Shown here piece after piece: positions 1-6,453 of a stretch of 8,031 bases of DNA. The position numbers and the translations under genes were made by a program. This DNA is from DATAYA01 sp036272815 (GTDB lineage: Bacteria > Pseudomonadota > Alphaproteobacteria > Acetobacterales > Acetobacteraceae), in the NCBI GenBank assembly GCA_036272815.1, contig DATAYA010000043.1, positions 1 through 8,031 on the forward strand, in the 5' to 3' direction. Under the pieces are notes generated by a model. That model worked only from the letters and a program-made list of their open reading frames with translations, searched no databases and was not told the origin of the DNA. The number at the start of each line of letters is the position of its first letter. Position 1 is the stretch's first letter.

Positions 1-522
1 CTCGAGGCGGCAAAGTCGCCGGCCGCGTCGGCGCCCACGCCTGCCGCGCCCACTCCTGCGGCGCCCACTCCTGCGGCGCCCACTCCTGCGGCGCCCGGCC
101 CTGCAACGCCCGGCCCTGCAACGCCCGCAGCCCCGGCACTCGCCGCTGCGGCGCCCGCAGCCTCGGCGCCCGCGGCCCCAGCGCCCGCGCAGGCGGCGCC
201 CGCGGCCTCAGCGCCCGCGCCGGCGGCGATGGCTCCCGCGGCGGCTTCGGCCGCGCCCGCCGTCGCCGTCCCCGCCGGCAACCGGCAGGTGCAGCTTTCG
301 GCGATGGCGAGCGAAGCGGAGGCGGATGCCGAGTGGCAGCGCCTCGTGAGCCACATGCCCGGCCTGCTCCGCGGCCGCACGCCGATGGTCCAGCGGGCCG
401 ATGTCGCCGGCCGCACCGTCTGGCGGCTGCGCACCGGCGGCTTCGCCTCGATCGCCGAGGCGACGCGGTTTTGCCAGCAGGTCCGTGCCCAGGGCGCCGG
501 GTGCTCCATCGCCTCGTTCTGA
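1..522 (+). CDS. SPOR-domain envelope protein, 3' part (5' end outside window)
   Basis: The frame is open from the first base, so the window holds only the C-terminal 173 residues. Residues 1 to about 92 are an almost pure Ala/Pro/Thr/Ser linker that includes APTPA pentapeptide repeats. Residues about 93-173 form a compact C-terminal domain beginning with VQLSA and containing WRLRTGGF followed by a second helix that ends CSIASF. This is the layout of a SPOR domain, which binds peptidoglycan strands stripped of stem peptides, usually at the division septum. Such proteins typically have an N-terminal membrane anchor, then a disordered linker, then SPOR; the anchor would lie upstream here. The position directly before nagZ is typical of alphaproteobacteria and fits a role in the cell envelope. 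An ATG at 229 is only an internal codon: the coding pattern continues unbroken upstream. The family call is by motif and context, so the exact protein name is left open. Confidence 0.85.
   Translation, partial: LEAAKSPAASAPTPAAPTPAAPTPAAPTPAAPGPATPGPATPAAPALAAAAPAASAPAAPAPAQAAPAASAPAPAAMAPAAASAAPAVAVPAGNRQVQLSAMASEAEADAEWQRLVSHMPGLLRGRTPMVQRADVAGRTVWRLRTGGFASIAEATRFCQQVRAQGAGCSIASF
31..120 (+). repeat. 15-bp in-frame tandem repeat in the SPOR protein linker
   Basis: Six consecutive 15-bp units start at 31, 46, 61, 76, 91 and 106. The units at 46, 61 and 76 are identical (GCGCCCACTCCTGCG), the first differs at a few bases, and the last two carry GGC for ACT and an altered end. Because 15 is a multiple of three, they add APTPA or xPGPA pentapeptides without disturbing the frame. 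This is a likely site of length variation between strains. Confidence 0.93.
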
Positions 523-546
523 GGGGGTCGGCATGAGCGGGTCGTG

Positions 547-1539
547 ATGAGGGCGGCGATTGCCGGCGTCGCGGGCCTCACGCTCCTGGCCGAGGAGGCG
601 GCGCTGCTGCGGCGGGCCGAGCCCGCGGGCGTCATCCTGTTCGGGCGCAATGTCGCCGACCCGGCCCAGTTGGCAGCGCTCGTCGCAGAGCTGCGCCGCG
701 TGTTGCCCGAGGGCGCGGTGCTGCTGGTCGATCAGGAGGGCGGCCGGGTCGCGCGCCTGCGGCCGCCGCACTGGCGGGCGCATCCGCCCGCGGCCGCGAT
801 CGGCGCCCGTTTCGCCGCCGATCCCGCGGCCGGCCTGCGCGCCGCGTGGCTCACCGGCGCCCTGATCGGGCTCGACTGCGCGGCGGCGGGCTTCGACGTG
901 GCCTGCGCGCCGGTGCTCGACCTCGCGCATCCCGGCGCCCATTCCGTCATCGGCGACCGCGCCTTCGGCGCCGATCCGCGCGCCGTCGCCCGGCTCGGCG
1001 GCGCGCTGGCGGCGGGGCTGCTCGCGGCCGGCATCCAGCCGGTCGCCAAGCACGCGCCGGGGCACGGGCGGGCGCTGGCCGACAGCCACGAGGAACTGCC
1101 CGTCGTCGCGGCATCCGACCTCGCCGACGATGTGATGCCGTTCACCGAGAATGCCGGCCTGCCCTGGATGATGACCGCCCATATCGTCTATGCGGCGGTG
1201 GATCCGGCGCACCCCGCGACCTTGTCCGCCCGGGTGATTGCGGGGATGGTGCGGCGGCGGATCGGGTTTGATGGAGTGCTGGTGACAGACGACCTTTCCA
1301 TGCGGGCCCTTGCCGGGCCGCCGGCCGCCTCGGCCGTCGCGGCGCTCGCTGCCGGCTGCGACCTCGCCCTCTATGGCGCCGGCGACTTCGCGCGGACGGC
1401 GGCGCTGCTCGACGCCTGCCCGGCGGTGCGGCCGGAGACCGCGGTGCGGCTCGCCGCCGGTGCGGCGCTGGCGCAGAGCCGCCGCGTCGCACTCGACGGC
1501 GCGGCGCTGGCGGCCGAGCGCGCCAGACTGCTGGCGTGA
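547..1539 (+). CDS. nagZ: Beta-N-acetylhexosaminidase NagZ (glycoside hydrolase family 3)
   Basis: This is a cytoplasmic enzyme that removes GlcNAc from GlcNAc-1,6-anhydroMurNAc peptides during peptidoglycan recycling. The 330 residues are close to the usual single-domain NagZ length of about 340. Visible family motifs are ILFGRNVADPAQL near residues 30-42, the substrate-site DQEGGR at 62-67, KHAPGHG at 168-174 followed by DSH at 179-181 (the Asp-His dyad of the mobile catalytic loop), and VTDDLSM at 246-252, in which D248 is the expected nucleophile. ATG 547 is chosen as start; GTG 544 is immediately upstream in the same frame and would add one residue. The strong purine run GAGGGGG at 521-527 is too far from 547 and instead fits a tiny ORF at 533-547 that overlaps the nagZ start as TGATG. 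The gene ends LLA-stop inside the first unit of a 17-bp repeat. It probably belongs to one operon with the SPOR gene, the M50 protease and scpAB. Confidence 0.96.
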   Translation: MRAAIAGVAGLTLLAEEAALLRRAEPAGVILFGRNVADPAQLAALVAELRRVLPEGAVLLVDQEGGRVARLRPPHWRAHPPAAAIGARFAADPAAGLRAAWLTGALIGLDCAAAGFDVACAPVLDLAHPGAHSVIGDRAFGADPRAVARLGGALAAGLLAAGIQPVAKHAPGHGRALADSHEELPVVAASDLADDVMPFTENAGLPWMMTAHIVYAAVDPAHPATLSARVIAGMVRRRIGFDGVLVTDDLSMRALAGPPAASAVAALAAGCDLALYGAGDFARTAALLDACPAVRPETAVRLAAGAALAQSRRVALDGAALAAERARLLA

Positions 1540-1612
1540 TGGGCCTGCTGGCGTGATGGGTCTGCTCGCGTGACCGGACTGCTGGCGTGACAGGACTGCT
1601 CGCGTGAACGGG
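1528..1612 (+). repeat. Five 17-bp tandem repeats at the nagZ stop / M50 start junction
   Basis: Five units with an exact 17-bp period start at 1528, 1545, 1562, 1579 and 1596, with consensus CTGCTSGCGTGANNGGN. Each unit holds GTGA, that is, a GTG start overlapping a TGA stop. The first TGA (1537-1539) ends nagZ and the last GTG (1604) starts the protease gene. Between them, reading from each GTG gives a six-codon ORF of the form M-x-G-L-L-A that stops in the next unit. The most economical origin is repeated duplication of an ancestral four-base GTGA overlap between the two genes. Confidence 0.95.
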
Positions 1613-2335
1613 CTGCTGCTGCAGATCGTGGTTGCGGCGGTGCCGGCGATCCTGGCGATCACGATGCACGAGACGGCGCACGGCTATGCGGCGCTGGCGC
1701 TGGGCGACGACACGGCACGACGCATGGGCCGCCTCTCGCTCAATCCGCTGCGGCATATCGATCGCTTCGGCACCATCATCCTGCCCGGCGCGCTGCTGCT
1801 GCTGCAGCTCGCCACGATCCATCGGGTCGCCTTCATGTTCGGCTGGGCGAAGCCGGTGCCGGTCGATGCGACGCGATTTCCCGATCCGCGGCGGGGGATG
1901 ATGCTGGTCGCGGCGGCCGGGCCGGCGATGAACTTCCTGCTGGCCTGGCTGGGCGCGCTCGGCTTCTACGGGACCGGGCTGCTGCCCTATGCTTGGGCGC
2001 GGATCGGCGGACTGATGCTGGTCTATTTCGTGCTGACCAATCTCGTGCTCGGGCTGTTCAACCTGCTGCCGATCCCGCCGCTCGACGGCGGCCGGATCGT
2101 GGTCGGGCTGCTGCCGCGCGGGCTGGCCATGCGCTGGGCGCGGCTGGAGCAGGCGGGCATCCTCATCGTGCTGCTGGTCGTCTTCGTGCTGCCCACTGCG
2201 CTGACCCAGCTCGGCATCCATTTCGACCCGGCGGGGGCGGCGCTCGGCCGGGTCGTTCCCTGGGCATTCCGGCTGGTGCTGATGCTGGCCGGCCACGGCG
2301 ACGCCGCGGCGATCTCGCGCAATGTCGGGATCTGA
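1604..2335 (+). CDS. M50-family (site-2-type) membrane zinc metalloprotease
   Basis: This 243-residue polytopic membrane protein has the two hallmarks of M50 intramembrane proteases. HETAH at residues 22-26 is the zinc-binding HExxH motif, inside the first membrane helix. NLLPIPPLDGG at 153-163 is the second motif, whose Asp is the third zinc ligand. GWAKPVPVD at 80-88 and AGPAMN at 105-110 are typical of the compact SpoIVFB-like branch. No PDZ domain is present, unlike RseP, so this is the short form. The GTG at 1604 is chosen because the frame has a stop at 1571 and the next Met (residue 21) would remove the N-terminal half of the catalytic helix. Its own ribosome-binding site is not obvious, so translation may be coupled to nagZ through the repeats just upstream. 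The 3' end overlaps scpA by 14 nt. The substrate cannot be inferred from sequence. Confidence 0.94.
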   Translation: MNGLLLQIVVAAVPAILAITMHETAHGYAALALGDDTARRMGRLSLNPLRHIDRFGTIILPGALLLLQLATIHRVAFMFGWAKPVPVDATRFPDPRRGMMLVAAAGPAMNFLLAWLGALGFYGTGLLPYAWARIGGLMLVYFVLTNLVLGLFNLLPIPPLDGGRIVVGLLPRGLAMRWARLEQAGILIVLLVVFVLPTALTQLGIHFDPAGAALGRVVPWAFRLVLMLAGHGDAAAISRNVGI

Positions 2336-3128
2336 ATCGTCTGCGGCCGAGGCGGCTCCGCCGCCGGTGGGCTCGGGGGCGGCTCCGCCGCCGGGCGACA
2401 GCCTGATCCTGCGGCTGGACGGGTTCGAGGGGCCGCTCGACCTGCTGCTCGACCTCGCGCGCGGGCAGAAGGTCGATCTCGCCCGCATCTCGATCCTGGC
2501 CCTGGTGGAGCAGTATCTCGCGATCGTCGAGGGCGCGCGGCGGGTGCGGCTGGAGCTGGCGGCGGACTGGCTGGTGATGGCGGCGTGGCTCGCCTGGCTC
2601 AAATCGCGGCTGCTGCTGCCCGAGGAGCCGGAGGCGGAGGGCGAGGGCGAGCAGGCGGCGGGTGCGCTGGCGGCACGGCTCGCCGAGCTGTCGGCGATGC
2701 GCACCGGCGCCGCCTGGCTCGGGGCGCGGCCGCAGCTCGGGCAGGACGTGTTCGCCCGCGGCGCGCCGGAGACGCTGGTGGCGGTCGACCGCTCGGCGCT
2801 GGCGCTCGACATGCCCGGGCTGCTGCGCGCCTATCTCGGCGCCGTCCGCCGCGCCGGGTCGCAGCGCCGCTATCAGCCGGCGGCGGTGACGCTGTGGACG
2901 GTGCAGGATGCGTTGGGGCGGCTCGGCGGCATGCTTGGCCGGATGCCGGACTGGAGCAGCCTGGAGCGGTTCCTGCCCGACGATCTGCGCGCCCCGCTGG
3001 CGCACCGGGCGGCGCTGGCGAGCACGCTGCTCGCCGGGCTGGAGATGGCCCGTGGCGGCGCGCTGATGCTGCGGCAGGACGAGGCGTTCGGCCCGATCCT
3101 GCTGCGCCGGCAGGAGGCGGCGGCGTGA
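2322..3128 (+). CDS. scpA: Segregation and condensation protein ScpA
   Basis: ScpA is the kleisin subunit of the SMC-ScpAB condensin, bridging the SMC head domains during chromosome segregation. The 268 residues are normal for the family. After a Pro/Ala/Gly-rich leader (1-28), the diagnostic FEGPLDLLLDLARGQKVDL lies at about 35-53 and is followed by QYLAIVE at 64-70. WLVMAAWLAWLKSRLLLP (83-100) is also typical. The C-terminal winged helix that contacts an SMC head spans roughly 190-262 and includes LLAGLEMARGGALMLRQDEAFGPI. ATG 2322 lies inside the end of the protease gene (14-nt overlap) and lacks a clear Shine-Dalgarno sequence, so coupled translation is likely. The leader contains two copies of a 17-bp direct repeat (2351-2367 and 2378-2394, 27-bp period), giving AAPPP twice. 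The stop overlaps the scpB start. Confidence 0.96.
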   Translation: MSGSESSAAEAAPPPVGSGAAPPPGDSLILRLDGFEGPLDLLLDLARGQKVDLARISILALVEQYLAIVEGARRVRLELAADWLVMAAWLAWLKSRLLLPEEPEAEGEGEQAAGALAARLAELSAMRTGAAWLGARPQLGQDVFARGAPETLVAVDRSALALDMPGLLRAYLGAVRRAGSQRRYQPAAVTLWTVQDALGRLGGMLGRMPDWSSLERFLPDDLRAPLAHRAALASTLLAGLEMARGGALMLRQDEAFGPILLRRQEAAA

Positions 3129-3760
3129 CCGATGGTGCCGAGGAGGCCGACGTCCCCGAGGAGGTTGGCATTCCCGAAGCGGCCGACGTCCCTGAGGAGG
3201 TGGGCATTCCCGAAGCGGCGGGCATACCCGAGAACGCGCTGCGGCTGGCCGAGGCGCTCGTCTTCGCCAGCGCCGAGCCGATCACCGCAAGGGCGCTGGC
3301 GCAGCTCCTCCCCGACGAGATCGAGCCCGAGGCGGTGATGGCGGCGCTGGCGCAGCACTATGCCGGGCGCGGGGTGGAGCTGGTGGAGGCCGCCGGCGGC
3401 TGGCAGTTCCGCACCGCCCCCGATCTCGCGCCGCGGCTGCTGCGCGTCGTGGTGCAGCCGCGGCGGCTGCCGCGCGTCGCGATGGAGACGCTGGCGATCA
3501 TCGCCTATCACCAGCCGGTGACGCGCGCCGAGATCGAGGAGATCCGCGGCGCCGCGCTCTCGCAGGCGACGCTCGATGCGCTGCTGGAGGCCGGGCTCGT
3601 GGCGCCGCGCGGGCACAAGGAGGCGCCGGGCCGGCCGACGCTCTGGGGCACCACGCCCGCGTTTCTGGCGCGGTTCGGGCTGGCCGATCTGGGCGGCCTG
3701 CCGCGGCGGGAGGATCTGCTGGTCGAGCCGCCGGGGCCGGCGGAGGCGGGCGGCCGATAG
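3125..3760 (+). CDS. scpB: Segregation and condensation protein ScpB
   Basis: ScpB is a dimeric winged-helix protein that binds the ScpA kleisin within the SMC condensin. There are 211 residues from a GTG at 3125 that overlaps the scpA stop as GTGA. This reading frame stays open far upstream inside scpA, so the start rests on the overlap and on the family N-terminus. The first winged helix begins with ALRLAEALVFASAEPI (38-53). The second contains the strongly conserved METLAIIAYHQPVTRAEIEE (120-139), and a GRPTLWGTT segment follows at 169-177. The 35-residue acidic leader before the first domain is unusual: it contains a 12-residue unit, ADVPEEVGIPEA, twice (8-19 and 20-31) plus a partial third. 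The last about 20 residues are Pro/Gly-rich and probably disordered. Confidence 0.95.
   Translation: MTDGAEEADVPEEVGIPEAADVPEEVGIPEAAGIPENALRLAEALVFASAEPITARALAQLLPDEIEPEAVMAALAQHYAGRGVELVEAAGGWQFRTAPDLAPRLLRVVVQPRRLPRVAMETLAIIAYHQPVTRAEIEEIRGAALSQATLDALLEAGLVAPRGHKEAPGRPTLWGTTPAFLARFGLADLGGLPRREDLLVEPPGPAEAGGR
3146..3235 (+). repeat. 36-bp in-frame repeat in the scpB leader
   Basis: Two full 36-bp copies (3146-3181 and 3182-3217) are followed by a partial copy of about 18 bp. The two full copies differ at only two bases (CCC/CCT and GTT/GTG codons), both synonymous, so the encoded 12-residue units ADVPEEVGIPEA are identical. The partial third copy encodes AGIPEN and leads directly into the first conserved ScpB helix. 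Confidence 0.9.
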
Positions 3761-3791
3761 CGGATCGTGGCGACGGAGGTGGCCGGCACCC

Positions 3792-3820
3792 CTGACTTCG
3801 TCCTCGTTTCCTGCTAGACC
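3792..3820 (+). promoter_or_regulatory. Candidate sigma-70-type promoter for tatB, placed for a leaderless transcript
   Basis: In the 66-bp gap after scpB, CTGACT (3792-3797) resembles a -35 TTGAC element and TAGACC (3815-3820) resembles an alphaproteobacterial -10, with a 17-bp spacer. The stretch is visibly less GC-rich than its surroundings. Initiation 6-8 bases past the -10 would fall at about 3826-3828, on the tatB ATG at 3827. No Shine-Dalgarno sequence precedes that ATG, which is consistent with a leaderless message. This is a motif match only. Confidence 0.45.
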
Positions 3821-3826
3821 GCGGCG

Positions 3827-4354
3827 ATGTTCGATTTCGCCTGGTCCGAGATCGCGCTGATCGGCGTGGTCGCCTTGATTGCCATTGGTCCCAAGGACAT
3901 GCCGGGGGCCCTCAAAGCCCTGTCCGGCGGGATCAAGAAGGCGCGGAAGATGGCTTCCGAGTTCCAGGGCCATGTGGACGAGCTGGTGCGCGAGGCGGAC
4001 CTGCACGAGGTGCGCGACCACATCAACGAGCTGCGCAGCTTCGACCTGCGCGGCCATGTCGAGCGCGCGATCGACAGCGACGGTTCGATCCGCCGCACCT
4101 TCGAGGACGACCCGTTCCATCCGGCGACGCCCGCCGCCGCCGACGCGGCGGCGGAAATTGCCTCCGACGGCGCCTTGCAGACGATCGCGCCGCCGTACGA
4201 GGACGCCGCCTGGCAGGCGCCGCTGCCCGCGACGCACCCGGCCGGCGACGCGCCCGCCTTCATCCCGCCGCAGCTCGCGGTGCCGCCGAAGCCGGCGCCG
4301 GCCTTCATTCCGCCCGACGCGGCCCGGGCCGCGATGCGCGCCCGCCGCGGCTGA
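3827..4354 (+). CDS. tatB: Sec-independent protein translocase subunit TatB
   Basis: TatB forms the receptor complex with TatC for folded proteins bearing twin-arginine signals. The N-terminus MFDFAWSEIALIG carries E8 of the transmembrane segment, a residue characteristic of TatB. The helix ends in the Gly-Pro hinge (G21-P22), followed by the amphipathic helix KDMPGALKALSGGIKKARKM. A charged coiled helix at about 43-72 (EFQGHVDELVREADLHEV...) is TatB-like and longer than expected for TatA. The C-terminal half (about 95-175) is Pro/Ala-rich and probably disordered, with the motif APAFIPP twice (142-148 and 157-163). At 175 residues it is of normal TatB length. ATG 3827 is the only reasonable start, since the frame is closed by TAG at 3815-3817. 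tatC follows after 27 bp. No separate tatA is present in the window, so TatA must be encoded elsewhere, or this protein may do both jobs. Confidence 0.92.
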   Translation: MFDFAWSEIALIGVVALIAIGPKDMPGALKALSGGIKKARKMASEFQGHVDELVREADLHEVRDHINELRSFDLRGHVERAIDSDGSIRRTFEDDPFHPATPAAADAAAEIASDGALQTIAPPYEDAAWQAPLPATHPAGDAPAFIPPQLAVPPKPAPAFIPPDAARAAMRARRG

Positions 4355-4381
4355 TCCCCTCTCGCTGACAGGTTCCCGACC

Positions 4382-5179
4382 GTGGCTCCGCGCGACGTCA
4401 ACACCCTGCCCGACGAAGACCCGATCGACGACAAGCCGATGCCGCTGCTCGATCACATCATCGAGCTGCGGCGGCGGCTGATGTGGTCGATCGCCGGCTT
4501 CATGATCGCCTTCTTCGTCTGCTACTATTTCTCCAGCAGGATCTATTTCTTCCTGGCGCAGCCGCTCGCCGCCATCATGCACCAGCGCGGCGAGCAGCCG
4601 CATCTGATCTACACGGCGTTGTACGAGGCGTTCTTCACCTATATCCGGGTCGCGGTCTTCGGCGCGGCGTTCATCTCGTTTCCGCTGATCGCGAGCCAGA
4701 TCTACCTGTTCGTCGCACCCGGGCTCTATCGCAGCGAGAAGCGCGCGATCGTGCCGTTCCTGATCGCGACGCCGGTGCTGTTCGTCGCCGGCGCGGCGCT
4801 GGCCTATTATTTCGTGTTCCCGTTCGCGTGGCGCTTCTTCCTGAGCTTCCAGACGCCGACCGGGGGGGATGGCTTGCAGATCACGCTTGAGGCGAAGGTC
4901 AGCGAATATCTCTCGCTGGTGATGAAGCTGATCTTCGCGTTCGGCGTCGCCTTCCAGCTGCCGGTGCTGCTGACGCTGCTCGCCAAGGTCGGCATCGTCA
5001 GTTCGGCGTCGCTGAAGAAGTTCCGGCGCTATGCCTATGTCGGGATGTTCGTCATCGCGGCGGTGCTGGCGCCGCCGGACGTGCTGACGCAGACCGGCCT
5101 CGCTGTGCCGCTGGTGCTGCTCTACGAGATCTCGATCGTCTGCGCCCGCTTCGTCGAGCGGAAGCGGGTCGACGTCTGA
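4382..5179 (+). CDS. tatC: Sec-independent protein translocase subunit TatC
   Basis: TatC is the six-helix inner-membrane core of the twin-arginine translocase and recognises the RR signal peptide. In the 265 residues, the cytoplasmic N-terminus contains MPLLDHIIELRRRL (20-33), the family signature preceding helix 1. ALYEAFFTYIRV (79-90) matches the conserved periplasmic loop/helix segment. SQIYLFVAPGLYRSEKR (105-121) and the later RRYAYVGMFVIAAVLAPPDV (215-234) with QTGLAVPLVLLYEISI are also diagnostic. Length is normal. The start is GTG 4382; the family motif begins about 20 residues in, so the short acidic leader is plausible. The gene follows tatB by 27 bp, and its TGA stop overlaps the serS ATG by one base. 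Expression probably depends on the promoter ahead of tatB. Confidence 0.97.
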   Translation: MAPRDVNTLPDEDPIDDKPMPLLDHIIELRRRLMWSIAGFMIAFFVCYYFSSRIYFFLAQPLAAIMHQRGEQPHLIYTALYEAFFTYIRVAVFGAAFISFPLIASQIYLFVAPGLYRSEKRAIVPFLIATPVLFVAGAALAYYFVFPFAWRFFLSFQTPTGGDGLQITLEAKVSEYLSLVMKLIFAFGVAFQLPVLLTLLAKVGIVSSASLKKFRRYAYVGMFVIAAVLAPPDVLTQTGLAVPLVLLYEISIVCARFVERKRVDV

Positions 5180-6453
5180 TGCACGACATCCGCGCGATCC
5201 GCGCCGATCCGGCGGGCTTCGACGCCGCGATGGCGCGGCGGGGCCTGCCGCCGGTGGCCGATGTGCTGCTGACGCAGGATGCCGGGCGGCGGGCGGCGCT
5301 GACGGCGGCGCAGGACCTCCAGGCGCGGCGGCGCGCACGGTCGCGAGAGATCGGCGAGGGCCGCCGCGCCGGCGCCGATACCGCGGCACTGGAGGCGGAT
5401 ACGGCGGCGCTGCGCGACGAGGCGGAGGCGCAGGAGGCGCAGGCCGCGGCGTTCGATGCAGAGATGCGCGCGGTGCTGGAACGGCTGCCCAGCATTCTCG
5501 ATGCCGACGTGCCCGACGGGGAGGACGAGACCGCCAACGTCGTGATCCGGCAGGTGGGAGCGCCACCCGCCTTCGATTTCCCGGCCCGCCAGCATTTCGA
5601 GTTAGGCGCATCGCTCGGGCTGATGGACTTCGAGGCGGCGGCGAAGCTCGCCGGGTCGCGCTTCGTGGTGCTGAAGGGGGCACTCGCGCGGCTGGAGCGC
5701 GCACTCGGGCAGTTCATGATCGACCTGCACACCGCCGAGCACGGCTACGAGGAGGTTTCTGTTCCTCTGCTCGTCAACGCCACGACGGCCTACGGCACCA
5801 ATCAACTCCCAAAATTCGAGGACGATCTCTTCAAGACCACCGACGGCCGCTACCTGATCCCGACCGCGGAGGTGCCACTCACCAATCTCGCGGCCGGAGA
5901 GATTATCCCCGAGGCACGCCTGCCGTGGCGGCTCGCCGCACTCACCGACTGCTTCCGTTCCGAGGCGGGAGCCGCCGGCCGCGACACCCGCGGGATGCTG
6001 CGGCAGCATCAATTTCGAAAAGTGGAGATGGTCTCGATCACTCACCCTGACGCCAGTGGCCCCGAGCAGGAGCGGATGACGCGCTGCGCCGAGCTGGTGC
6101 TGGAGCGGCTCGAATTGCCGTATCGCCGGGTGCTGCTCGCGGCCGGCGACACCGGCCCGTCCTCGGCGCGGACGTTTGATCTCGAAGTCTGGCTGCCGGG
6201 GCAGGGGGCGTGGCGGGAGATCAGTTCCTGCTCGAATTGCCGCGACTTCCAGGCGCGGCGGATGAATGCGCGCTTCCGCGCGACCGAGGGCCGAGACGTC
6301 GGTTTCGTCCATACGCTGAACGGATCGGGCGTCGCGGTGGGCCGCGCGCTCATCGCGGTGATGGAGAACCGGCAGCAGGCGGACGGATCGGTCGTGGTCC
6401 CCGCCGTGCTGCGGCCCTACATGGCAGGGCTGGACAGGATCGGACCCACCTGA
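5179..6453 (+). CDS. serS: Serine--tRNA ligase (seryl-tRNA synthetase)
   Basis: This is a class II aminoacyl-tRNA synthetase, cytoplasmic and essential, that charges tRNA-Ser and tRNA-Sec with serine. The 424 residues are normal. Residues 1 to about 105 form the long antiparallel coiled-coil arm that contacts the tRNA variable arm; here it is extremely Ala/Arg/Glu-rich. The catalytic domain shows TAEVPL (229-234), motif 2 FRSEAGAAGRDTRGMLRQHQ (259-278) with FRKVEM after it, the ISSCSNCRDFQARR stretch (348-361), and motif 3 NGSGVAVGRALIAVMENRQ (381-399) ending in VPAVLRPY. ATG 5179 overlaps the tatC stop (TGATG), and the serS stop in turn overlaps the next ATG in the same way, indicating coupled translation. 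Part of the catalytic core (about 5755-6060) uses more A/T-ending codons and CTC rather than CTG, and a TTA leucine codon occurs at 5602-5604; both are uncharacteristic of the neighbours. Confidence 0.98.
   Translation: MHDIRAIRADPAGFDAAMARRGLPPVADVLLTQDAGRRAALTAAQDLQARRRARSREIGEGRRAGADTAALEADTAALRDEAEAQEAQAAAFDAEMRAVLERLPSILDADVPDGEDETANVVIRQVGAPPAFDFPARQHFELGASLGLMDFEAAAKLAGSRFVVLKGALARLERALGQFMIDLHTAEHGYEEVSVPLLVNATTAYGTNQLPKFEDDLFKTTDGRYLIPTAEVPLTNLAAGEIIPEARLPWRLAALTDCFRSEAGAAGRDTRGMLRQHQFRKVEMVSITHPDASGPEQERMTRCAELVLERLELPYRRVLLAAGDTGPSSARTFDLEVWLPGQGAWREISSCSNCRDFQARRMNARFRATEGRDVGFVHTLNGSGVAVGRALIAVMENRQQADGSVVVPAVLRPYMAGLDRIGPT

Noticed and set aside
31..120. CRISPR-like array in the 15-bp repeats
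   Set aside because: The units are contiguous without spacers and in frame with a Pro/Ala linker, so they are a coding tandem repeat.
229..522. Separate short gene starting at ATG 229
   Set aside because: The same frame is open and coding-like back to base 1, and a SPOR domain normally follows a long linker; the ATG is internal.
208..1662. Minus-strand open frame opposite the SPOR gene and nagZ
   Set aside because: Antisense shadow of the SPOR gene and nagZ, with no motif of its own.
3726..3745. GC-rich palindrome at the end of scpB as a terminator
   Set aside because: It lies within coding sequence, has a loop of only about two bases and no T-tract; such palindromes are expected at this GC content.
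2873..5704. Very long minus-strand open frame spanning scpA to serS
   Set aside because: It is Arg/Pro/Ala-rich with no recognisable domain and lies opposite five clearly recognised genes; it results from scarce stop codons at very high GC.
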